Assembly: GCA_964402955.1 (NCBI GenBank)
Contig: CAYOEZ010000066.1
Span: 1 to 20,699, forward strand
Length of the DNA stretch: 20,699 bases
From: CAYOEZ01 sp964402955
Lineage (GTDB): Bacteria; Chloroflexota; DTOL01; DAOUCN01
Direction of reading: 5' to 3'
Shown here: positions 1-6,286 of the stretch, piece by piece
Position numbering within the stretch: position 1 is the first letter of the stretch
Layout of the letters: each line of letters starts with the position of its first letter
Position numbers and translations under genes: made by a program
Notes under the pieces: model-generated
What the model was told of the DNA's origin: nothing
Databases searched by the model: none
Seen by the model: only the letters and a program-made list of their open reading frames with translations

Positions 1-1131
1 CACGGTGCTGATGTCCTTGAGGATGAGCTCGAGCGGGCAGCCGTGACGGGCGCAGCGCTCGACCACGTCGCGCAAGTAAGTCCGCCTCGACGATCCGTGG
101 CTGCCATGTGTCTTCGGCAAGCAAGGCCGGGCTGGGTTTTCGTGAGAAGACAAAATCCCGCCCGATCTGTTCGGCGCCCTTCTGCACATCCACCCAGGGG
201 CTCATGGAGATCTTGCGCAGGTGCGGAATCTTCTTCACCAGGTCCAGCTTCATATGCAGCGGCTCACAACAGCCGTAGTAGACGAGGCCGAAGCGCTCGT
301 AGATGCGCACGGCATAGTCGAGATCGAATTCTTTGTGCATGGCCGGAGAGACCGACGAGAAGATCTGCGCCATGCCCATCGTCCACAGGTCCTTCGTGCG
401 CGGTTTCTGGGGGTCGAAGCCGGGCGCAGGCAGCTCGTCGCTATAGGCGCCGGTGCGGTGGATGCGACTCTGCCGCTGTGCCAGCAATCCCCGTTCCTCC
501 GCCTGATCGAGCAGAGAGAGAGCGCTGCTTGCGTCACGCGCTCGAACAGCCTGTGCATGAAATCGGGGCGCTCCGCCAGGTCCATCAACACGTTTTCCGC
601 CCCGCGCCACTGCACAACCCAGTCCCAGGCGTTGAACGTCGGCGCCAACCCCTGCATTTCGACGCCCAGCACGCCGTCAAATATCTCGTGGGCCATCGCT
701 TCGGGGCGGGTGGTCTCCGCTTCGTCGAGGCGCGCGTCGGGCATGTGAATCTTCTGCAGATCGTCGTCGGTCTGCAACTGGTCGAAGTACAGGTGACCCA
801 CGATTTCGTTGGTGGGATCGCTGACTGCGCGTTCTTCCTTGATCCCTATCCCGAACCCCGTTCCGTTGATCGCCTTCGGCACAGTCACCACGGGCTCAAC
901 AACCATGTCGGCGCGCATGTGCTTCCAGGCGTAGAGCGTGCGACGCAGGTCGCGTTCGATCTTGCGGCAAAACTCGTCCTGCGTGCGCAGCGTCAGCTCG
1001 TCGTTGACGTTCATCTCGTGCCAGCACACCTGGTCAATCATGACCATGGGGCGCCGCGGCTTCAGGCCGTTCAACGCCTTCCACAGGGCGATGGTCTCCT
1101 GCTGCACGGGCAGGGCGGCGATCTCGGCCAC
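1..1131 (-). pseudogene. Uroporphyrinogen decarboxylase (URO-D)-like / corrinoid methyltransferase-type protein, frameshifted, both ends incomplete
   Basis: Minus-strand translation gives a URO-D superfamily protein of the type that includes MtaA/CmuA corrinoid methyltransferases. Recognisable segments are EIAALPVQQ, PMVMIDQVCWHEMN, VVEPVVTVPKAI, NAWDWVVQWRGAENVL, then (after a frame change) DELPAPGFDP, FSSVSPAMHKEFDLDYAV, YYGCCEPLHMK and ISMSPWVDV, ending in CPLELILKDIST at the window edge. The reading frame is broken twice. At 513-522 an extra AG unit of an (AG)5 run shifts the frame by +2. At 74-81 a tandem ACTT duplication (minus strand) shifts it by +4, so the original frame resumes. No credible start or ribosome binding site is present: homology begins abruptly near 1131, where a cytochrome remnant begins on the other strand. 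The Cys-Cys pair in YYGCCEPLH sits where zinc-ligand Cys occurs in related methyltransferases (inference). The family is fairly sure; the exact substrate is unknown. Confidence 0.8.
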
Positions 1132-1264
1132 CTGTACCTCCTGCCACGATAGCCAGGCCGCCATCGGCCATGCCCAGATCATGACCACCGCCGACGGCGT
1201 CGAAACGTGCGCGGCCTGCCATGGCCGTGGCAAGGAATTCGACGTGGCTGCAGTGCACAAATAG
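1121..1264 (+). pseudogene. C-terminal remnant of a multiheme c-type cytochrome
   Basis: The last ~48 codons of a plus-strand frame ending in TAG at 1262-1264 contain two haem-attachment motifs 26 residues apart: ATCTSCHDSQAAIGHA and GVETCAACHGRGKEF, followed by DVAAVHK and the stop. A closing CxxCHGxGKxxDVxxVHK is a common ending of multiheme cytochromes of the OmcA/decahaem and related families. Upstream of ~1121 the frame no longer makes cytochrome sense; instead the opposite strand encodes the URO-D-like protein. The gene is therefore truncated at its 5' side and lacks signal peptide, start and promoter. A strong hairpin lies 20 nt after the stop, as expected for a former gene end. It belongs functionally with the two intact cytochrome genes downstream. 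The family call is secure as a c-type cytochrome; the subfamily is not. Confidence 0.72.
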
Positions 1265-1283
1265 CAGTGGGTCGTTGCCAGAC

Positions 1284-1315
1284 CGCACGGGTGGGGCGCC
1301 GTCCCCACCCGTGCG
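1284..1315 (+). terminator. Hairpin after the cytochrome remnant
   Basis: A perfect 13-bp stem (CGCACGGGTGGGG at 1284-1296 with its complement at 1303-1315) encloses a 6-nt loop, 20 nt after the stop of the cytochrome remnant. No T-tract follows on plus, so it may act as a transcript-end structure rather than a classical intrinsic terminator. Confidence 0.55.
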
Positions 1316-1425
1316 TGCGCGTAGAGCGCATGTACCTTTAGAATTGCTGCATGACAATGGGTAGAATTGATAGCTGAGTTTATTCCTTCTCCTCCTCCTA
1401 TCTACTGTCCTCGCACCAGGGCAGG

Positions 1426-1458
1426 CAAACGGGGCTGCGATCGTTGCAGCCCCGTTTG
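1426..1458. terminator. Second intergenic hairpin upstream of the NapC-like cytochrome
   Basis: A perfect 13-bp inverted repeat (CAAACGGGGCTGC at 1426-1438, complement at 1446-1458, 7-nt loop) is followed on plus by TGGCTTTCTG. The short T-rich tail fits a weak terminator for rightward transcription. It would insulate the promoter at 1486 from upstream read-through. Confidence 0.55.
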
Positions 1459-1485
1459 TGGCTTTCTGCGCGAGCAGCCATACAA

Positions 1486-1514
1486 TTGACAGCACGTGTG
1501 ATTTGAGGTACAAT
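1486..1514 (+). promoter_or_regulatory. Sigma-70-type promoter of the NapC-like cytochrome gene
   Basis: TTGACA at 1486-1491, a 17-nt spacer and TACAAT at 1509-1514 match the vegetative consensus almost perfectly. A second TATAGT lies at 1519-1524. Initiation near 1521 would give a leader of about 100 nt before the ATG at 1623. Confidence 0.75.
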
Positions 1515-1622
1515 TGTGTATAGTAAGGTAATCATTCGGTAGAACGCCCATGGCAGGTGTGTACATCCCGCGGTGTATCTACCCATCCTGCCCGCCTATT
1601 TGAAGTGCGAGGAGAGAGAGTA

Positions 1623-3497
1623 ATGTCAGAGGAACCACAGGCAACGCCAGAAAATCAGGCTGCACCAGCGCCACCGGCCCCCCTTGCCCCGCCGCCAGCC
1701 GCTAAACCCCGCAGACTCAACTGGCCCATCATTGTGCTGGCCCTGGGGGCGCTCGTTGTTCTCTTTGTGCTGTTCATGTTCTCTGTTACCGCGTTCAGTT
1801 TTCTGGAGTCAACGTCGTTCTGCTCCACATGCCACGTCATGAAACCTGAGGTAGTCGCTCACGACAACTCGCCCCACGAGCGGACTGAATGTGGCACGTG
1901 CCATGTTGGACCAGGCGTGGTAGCAGCCGTGAAGGCCAAACTAGAGAATGCTCGCTATCTCTATGTGTATCCGCTCGGCCTTTACAAGAAGCCCATCCCG
2001 TCGCCCATCAAGAGTCTGCGCCCGGTGGAAGTGGTATGCGAGCAGTGCCACTGGCCGCAAAAGAACTATGACCAGCGCCTTGTGATCAAGTCGAACTTCG
2101 CCAGGGATGAAACCAATAGCTTGACGCGCACACAACTGCTGCTGCGCACGGGCGGCGGCACGCAGGCGGCTGGCCTTGGCCGCGGCATCCACTGGCACAT
2201 AGACAACCCGGTCTACTATATCGCGACCGATGACAAGCGCCAGTCCATTCCCTGGGTGCAAGCGCAATTCCAGGGGGTGACGACAACGTATGTGTCAGCC
2301 GACTCGAACTTGACCCCCGAGTTCATTGCCAAGGCCGAGAAGCGCAAGGTGGACTGCGTCGACTGCCACAACCGCGCCACGCACGTCTTCGAGAATCCCG
2401 ACGAAGCGCTCAATACAGCGATGGCTAACGGAGCGATCGCTGCGGACCTTCCCTTCATCAAGCGCGAAGGGTCGGCCGTGCTGAACAAGGTGTATGGCAC
2501 CGAGCAGGAAGCAGCCAAAGCAATCGCTGCTGTGGCCGACTTCTACCGTACCAGCTATCCGGATGTCTACGCCAGGCGTGAAGCAAATGTGAAGGCTGCC
2601 GTCGCTGGTCTGCAGGCTATCTTTGACAGGACGGCGTTCCCATTCATGAACGTTACCTGGCAGTCCCATCCCAACAATGTCGGCCACTTGGACTTCGCCG
2701 GCTGCTTCCGCTGCCACGATGGCAAACATCTGAGTGCAGACAATCAGTCGATCCGGCTAGAGTGCAACCTCTGCCACAACATCCCGCAAGTTGCCGGCCC
2801 TGGTAAGCCACTCCCGGCGCTCAATCTGAGCGCGCCGAAGGAGCCGCAGTCACATCTCAGCACAACCTGGCTGGCCGAGCACCGCTACACGTTCGAGGCC
2901 AGTTGTGCAACCTGCCATACGGTGGATAACCCCGGCGGCAGCGACAACAGCAGCTTCTGCAGCAATAGTGCTTGTCACGGAACGCAGTGGAAGTTCGTTG
3001 GTCTCGATGCTCCGAAGCTGCGCGATCTATTCGCCCCGCCCAAAGGGCAGCCTGCTGCCAGCGGCCCGGCGGTCATTCCTCATCCCATCGCCGCCAGCAC
3101 GAACTGCCTGCTCTGCCACGCTGCCAACAAAGTGCGCCCGTTCCCGGGCAATCATGAATCGTTCACGATCGCTATGTGCACGCAGTGCCACAAAGCCGCT
3201 GAGTCGACTGGCGCTGCCGCCACACCGGCGCCAACGGTGAAACCTGCGGCCACGGCGGCGCCAGTTGCGCCAACCACGGCACCGGCTGCTGCGGCTACCG
3301 CTGTACCGCCTGCGACGGCAACGACGGCGGCCAAACCGACTGCAGCGGCCGGCGCTGCGCTGCAGATTCCACACACGCTTGTGGGCCGTGACGACTGCCT
3401 GATCTGCCACGATGTGGGTAAGTTGAAGCCTTTCCCAGCCGATCACAAGGGACGGACGATCGACATCTGTCAGGCGTGCCACAAGCCGCAACCATAG
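1623..3497 (+). CDS. NapC/NirT-like membrane-anchored multihaem cytochrome c (12 haem motifs)
   Basis: A 624-residue protein. ATG 1623 is chosen because GAGGAGAGAG (1609-1618) precedes it; an in-frame GTG at 1557 has no ribosome binding site. Residues 1-33 are Ala/Pro-rich and cytoplasmic, 34-56 form one membrane anchor, and the rest faces outward. Haem motifs begin at residues 67 (CSTCH), 90 (CGTCH), 139 (CEQCH), 245 (CVDCH), 361 (CFRCH), 381 (CNLCH), 428 (CATCH), 446 (CSNSACH, a CX4CH form), 495 (CLLCH), 519 (CTQCH), 592 (CLICH) and 616 (CQACH). The N-terminal FCSTCHVMKP...ECGTCH arrangement is that of NapC/NirT quinol dehydrogenases, which pass electrons from menaquinol to exported cytochromes. 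The C-terminus carries two copies of a di-haem module (485-526 and 582-624) separated by a 55-residue Ala/Pro/Thr linker. NapC itself has four haems and ~200 residues, so this is a much larger relative, comparable in idea to ImcH-type proteins. Redox partners are inferred, probably including the lipoprotein cytochrome encoded convergently. Confidence 0.93.
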   Translation: MSEEPQATPENQAAPAPPAPLAPPPAAKPRRLNWPIIVLALGALVVLFVLFMFSVTAFSFLESTSFCSTCHVMKPEVVAHDNSPHERTECGTCHVGPGVVAAVKAKLENARYLYVYPLGLYKKPIPSPIKSLRPVEVVCEQCHWPQKNYDQRLVIKSNFARDETNSLTRTQLLLRTGGGTQAAGLGRGIHWHIDNPVYYIATDDKRQSIPWVQAQFQGVTTTYVSADSNLTPEFIAKAEKRKVDCVDCHNRATHVFENPDEALNTAMANGAIAADLPFIKREGSAVLNKVYGTEQEAAKAIAAVADFYRTSYPDVYARREANVKAAVAGLQAIFDRTAFPFMNVTWQSHPNNVGHLDFAGCFRCHDGKHLSADNQSIRLECNLCHNIPQVAGPGKPLPALNLSAPKEPQSHLSTTWLAEHRYTFEASCATCHTVDNPGGSDNSSFCSNSACHGTQWKFVGLDAPKLRDLFAPPKGQPAASGPAVIPHPIAASTNCLLCHAANKVRPFPGNHESFTIAMCTQCHKAAESTGAAATPAPTVKPAATAAPVAPTTAPAAAATAVPPATATTAAKPTAAAGAALQIPHTLVGRDDCLICHDVGKLKPFPADHKGRTIDICQACHKPQP

Positions 3498-3515
3498 ACC
3501 CGGGCATGGGCCGAA

Positions 3516-3548
3516 AAACGTCCGGCGTCATCGAGACGCCGGACGTTT
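3516..3548 (+). terminator. Intrinsic terminator of the NapC-like cytochrome gene
   Basis: A perfect 14-bp stem (AAACGTCCGGCGTC at 3516-3529 and its complement at 3535-3548), a 5-nt loop and the tail TTTCTTGTG lie 18 nt after the stop codon. Confidence 0.9.
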
Positions 3549-3563
3549 CTTGTGCATGCAGAG

Positions 3564-3591
3564 GCGGCGTCACCACCATTGGTGACGCCGC
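3564..3591. terminator. Central hairpin between the convergent cytochrome genes
   Basis: An 11-bp perfect stem (GCGGCGTCACC / GGTGACGCCGC) with the 6-nt loop ACCATT. It sits midway between the two gene-specific terminators and has no T-tract on either side. It could serve as an mRNA 3'-end stabiliser or a backup terminator in both directions. Confidence 0.5.
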
Positions 3592-3611
3592 TCGTGTGCT
3601 ACTCTCTGCGA

Positions 3612-3652
3612 AAAGAGGCCACGCACGTCGCTGTGACGTCCGTGGCCCCTTT
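3612..3652 (-). terminator. Terminator of the lipoprotein cytochrome gene (minus strand)
   Basis: An imperfect long hairpin: the arm AAAGAGGCCACG (3612-3623) pairs with CGTGGCCCCTTT (3641-3652) with one mismatch, and the inner arms ACGTC (3625-3629) and GACGT (3635-3639) continue the stem. On minus it follows the stop at 3668 by about 15 nt and runs into TCTTTTCGC. Confidence 0.75.
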
Positions 3653-3667
3653 GTGCTACGTCGGGTA

Positions 3668-5734
3668 CTACTTCATCACGGTTGCGCCGGGAACATCCTT
3701 GCCGGTCAGGTCTTTGTAGGAGAGCTGCAGCAAGTTGACGGAACGCTTGAAGTTGTGGATGGCAGATGCCTGGCCTTCGTTCGTCCATATCACACCATAG
3801 ACGAGGCGGAAGTTGTACCAGGCCTGTTCCTGCTTGTCTGTCAGCTTGGCAATGTCGGTGATGTAGGGGTTGCCGTCCAGCTTCTTGAAGCCAGCCTTCT
3901 CGAACTCGGCCCAGATGAGGTTCAGGAGGCCCTTGACTTCAGTCTGCACGCCTTCAACCTTGCCGTTGCCGTCATAGTCAGCCTTGGACGCGATGTTGAA
4001 GTCCTTGATATCCTTGTGGCAGGAGACGCAGGACGCAACGTAGACGGTCTTGCCGTCAGGGTTGTTGACGTTGAACGAGTGCCCACCCACCTTGCGATAG
4101 TTGGGATCCTTGCTGTCGGTGGGGCCGGGATACATGTGGCAGGTGACGCAAGCGCCTGGCTTGTTGCCGCCGAAGAGCATCGTCTTGCCTGTCTTGTCGG
4201 CCGGGTCAGCAACCGGTGCAGCGCCCACGATCATGCCATGGGGCGAGTTCGCCAGAGTGGCGCCATAGTCAACGCCGCCCTGGTTGTAGACGAACTCAGC
4301 TGCCGCGCTGTAGTGCGGGAACGAGCCAGCCGTCGCAGCGGTGGCCTTGGTGCGGCCATTGTGGCACTCAGCGCAGGTGGCGGAGAGGCCAATGTCGGGC
4401 AGATCAACTGGCAGCTCGATGGGCTTGCCCACGATGCGCAGTTGGAACGGGTTCTTGTCGTCGTGCGGGTCGTGGCAGGCTGTGCAGGTGAGCGCCTCTG
4501 CGTTGGTGGCCCAGGCTGCCGGGTTCTTGGGATTCTTGATGAAGCTGATATAGCCATCAGCGCTGTGGCAGCGCACGCACGCCTGACGGTTTGCCCCGGT
4601 GGGGTAGGTCCACGCCTGCGACGCCTCTTCAGCGTGCTTGGCGTTAGTCAGCTCAGTACCTTTGATGTGGTTGCCGCCGCCATTGTGGCAGACGTTGCAG
4701 ACGCCAGAGCTGACGCTGCTTGCCATCGTGGTCGCGCCGGTGGCGACATGCTCGCCGGCGGGGCCGTGGCAGGCCTCGCACTGGATGTTGGACACGTTTT
4801 TCAGGTCAGCCGGAACTGCGGTCCAGATGCCGGCGGCCTTCTCGCCAATCTCAGCTTGAGTGGGGAACTTCCAACCTGTCTTGGCCTGCACATCAGCGAA
4901 GCCGCCATTGGCGACGGCCTTGCCGGTACTGTCCACGTACCAACCGGTGGTGTGGCAGCGAATGCAGCCCTCGGAGTAGCGATTTGTTTTGGGATCGGCC
5001 CCGCCGCTGACTTCCTCGGCAAATATCGTGCCATGTCCAGTCTTGGCCCACTGAGCGGACTTGGTCGGGTGGCACTGCTTGCAGTTGCCTTTGTCCATAC
5101 CGACGAACTTATCGGCGTGGACCTGAACGCCCTTCACGGCAGCGTTGCCGGCATCGTTGCCCGCGGTCACAGTGACGCGGTAGACGCCAACAACATCGGG
5201 GGTGAACTTGGTTGTCTGCGTGTTGGTGAAGACCAGGGTGGCCTTCGAGTCAGGCGGCACGGTCAGCGCCCATGTCCACTTCTTGGATGGGTTCTTGGCA
5301 TCGAGATCGTTGGACTTCAGCGTCACCGGGACGCCAACCGAGACGTTGTCGAGGCCGGTCTGGCCCATGGCGGCGGTCGCCTTGTATGCGCCGGCCTGGG
5401 TGCTGGTCATGATGCTGATCGATGCCGTGATCACGTTGGGATCGGCCGCGGCGTTGGCGGCGATTGGGACAATCACGAGCTCAACCGACGGAGCGACCGG
5501 CTTGGCTACCGGCGCCTGCGTTGGTTGTGCTGCCTGAGGCACGGGCGTGACCTGCACAACCACGGTCACGGGCTTCTCAACGACCTGGGTGACAGGCTTT
5601 TCAACAACTTTCGTGACCTCAACGATGCGTGCTGTTGGGGTCGGGGCTGTTCCTCCCACGTCGCATGCTGCCAGAGCAACAGTTACGAGGACCAGGAGGA
5701 TGCCAATAACGAGCATGCGTGCTTTCATGAACAC
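3668..5734 (-). CDS. Nine-haem c-type cytochrome lipoprotein (cytochrome c554-like haem arrangement)
   Basis: A 688-residue exported lipoprotein. A hydrophobic signal sequence ends in the lipobox LAAC with Cys24. A Thr/Val/Glu/Pro-rich stalk (25-85) of the type seen in Chloroflexota lipoproteins follows, then a beta-rich Ig-like segment (about 95-205). Nine CXXCH motifs start at 218, 257, 319, 346, 386, 417, 454, 529 and 569. The order CKQCH...TGH, GCIRCHTTGW, CEACHGPAGEH resembles cytochrome c554-family haem packing (Cytochrome_C554). Residues 587-596 (DYDGNGKVEG) resemble an EF-hand calcium loop, and a helical tail with AIHNFKRSVNLLQ closes the protein. GTG 5734 is placed 5 nt after AAGGGAG; ATG 5728 (two codons later) is an alternative start at 11 nt. 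It likely carries electrons on the outer face of the membrane, receiving them from the convergent NapC-like protein. The terminal acceptor is unknown; no catalytic lysine-ligated haem motif (CXXCK) is seen. Confidence 0.92.
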   Translation of the reverse strand: MFMKARMLVIGILLVLVTVALAACDVGGTAPTPTARIVEVTKVVEKPVTQVVEKPVTVVVQVTPVPQAAQPTQAPVAKPVAPSVELVIVPIAANAAADPNVITASISIMTSTQAGAYKATAAMGQTGLDNVSVGVPVTLKSNDLDAKNPSKKWTWALTVPPDSKATLVFTNTQTTKFTPDVVGVYRVTVTAGNDAGNAAVKGVQVHADKFVGMDKGNCKQCHPTKSAQWAKTGHGTIFAEEVSGGADPKTNRYSEGCIRCHTTGWYVDSTGKAVANGGFADVQAKTGWKFPTQAEIGEKAAGIWTAVPADLKNVSNIQCEACHGPAGEHVATGATTMASSVSSGVCNVCHNGGGNHIKGTELTNAKHAEEASQAWTYPTGANRQACVRCHSADGYISFIKNPKNPAAWATNAEALTCTACHDPHDDKNPFQLRIVGKPIELPVDLPDIGLSATCAECHNGRTKATAATAGSFPHYSAAAEFVYNQGGVDYGATLANSPHGMIVGAAPVADPADKTGKTMLFGGNKPGACVTCHMYPGPTDSKDPNYRKVGGHSFNVNNPDGKTVYVASCVSCHKDIKDFNIASKADYDGNGKVEGVQTEVKGLLNLIWAEFEKAGFKKLDGNPYITDIAKLTDKQEQAWYNFRLVYGVIWTNEGQASAIHNFKRSVNLLQLSYKDLTGKDVPGATVMK

Positions 5735-6103
5735 TTAGTCTCCCTTCTCGCCCAAATTAAGTCTCATTTTCGAGACTTCGGGGGGAATTGGATCAGTGCG
5801 CTCCGTGTTGAGGCAACTGCGCCTTGTCATGCGCAGAGCGCGGGGGCAACACGATGAGCTATCGGAGAAAGACGCTGCGGCTGCGCACAGGAGGGCCACT
5901 CCTGACGGCAGACACTGTGGAGCCTGATCCTTCAACTCCACAAGGATGGCGCGATAAACGCCTGGACTGGGAAGACACAGAGTTGGCCATATCACCTCCG
6001 TCATGCGGAATGGGCGGAACCCGTGGATGGGGGAATTGGAGGTTCGTTCCCCCGATCACACACTTGCCTCGGCAATACCGGCATGTGCATTGGTGCACGA
6101 GGT
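5735..6103 (-). other. Long structured 5' leader of the lipoprotein cytochrome
   Basis: About 370 nt lie between the inferred minus promoter and the start codon, without a recognisable gene. They contain GGGGGAA (minus; plus 6047-6053) able to pair with TTCCCCC at plus 6029-6035 (11-nt loop) or with a second copy at plus 5781-5787. There are also a CAGGAG/CTCCTG hairpin (plus 5888-5904), a GTCTC/GAGAC inverted repeat at 5761-5776 just before the ribosome binding site, and a small ORF with a perfect Shine-Dalgarno. No known riboswitch class was recognised. Confidence 0.4.
5859..5990 (-). CDS. Possible 43-residue leader ORF
   Basis: ATG at 5990-5988 is preceded directly by GGAGGTGAT, a nine-base perfect complement of the 16S rRNA 3' end. 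The frame runs 43 codons to TAG at 5861-5859. The peptide begins MANSVSSQSRR, is rich in Ser, Arg and Gly, and has no signal peptide, membrane segment or recognised domain. It lies entirely inside the presumed leader of the lipoprotein cytochrome, about 125 nt upstream of that gene's start. It may be a leader peptide, a small protein or a chance ORF. The ribosome binding site is the only positive evidence. Confidence 0.3.
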   Translation of the reverse strand: MANSVSSQSRRLSRHPCGVEGSGSTVSAVRSGPPVRSRSVFLR

Positions 6104-6109
6104 ATCGCT

Positions 6110-6138
6110 ATCGTAACACGTTTTGAGCAGCTTGTCAA
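6110..6138 (-). promoter_or_regulatory. Minus-strand promoter, probably of the lipoprotein cytochrome
   Basis: Read on minus: TTGACA (plus 6138-6133), a 17-nt spacer and TACGAT (plus 6115-6110). It lies in an AT-rich island that also holds the divergent ABC-operon promoter. Initiation near 6103 implies the long leader described separately. Confidence 0.5.
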
Positions 6139-6217
6139 TATTTATGCACAAGATAACCCCAAGGTATATATTATTGAAGAAGATATATTGACTGGTCAGT
6201 TACATGCAGTGTTTGCT

Positions 6218-6246
6218 TTGCAAAGACGAACCGCTAATGGTATAAT
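6218..6246 (+). promoter_or_regulatory. Promoter of the ABC exporter operon
   Basis: TTGCAA (6218-6223), a 17-nt spacer and a consensus TATAAT (6241-6246) with the extended -10 TGG (6238-6240). The -35 box is embedded in the perfect palindrome CTTTGCAAAG (6216-6225), a candidate repressor or activator site. Predicted start near 6253. Confidence 0.75.
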
Positions 6247-6286
6247 GCGCCCTGTGTCGGACCAACGAGTGATGTGAGGATGTGCT

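Noticed and set aside
43..1152. A 369-codon plus-strand ORF over the URO-D-like pseudogene
   Set aside because: It is antisense to a clearly recognisable protein family and has no coherent protein features.
1380..1403. A polypyrimidine tract that reads AGGAGGAGGAGAAGG on minus, like a Shine-Dalgarno
   Set aside because: No start codon lies at suitable distance and no protein-like frame follows.
3476..5857. A 793-codon plus-strand ORF opposite the lipoprotein cytochrome
   Set aside because: It is antisense to a gene with nine haem motifs, a lipobox and a ribosome binding site. Its translation has no recognisable domains and it begins inside the upstream gene's end.
6023..6277. An 84-codon plus ORF containing FEQLVNIYAQDNPKVYIIEED
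   Set aside because: It runs through the AT-rich promoter island and both promoter matches, lacks a ribosome binding site and ends just before the real ATPase start. It is better explained as non-coding.
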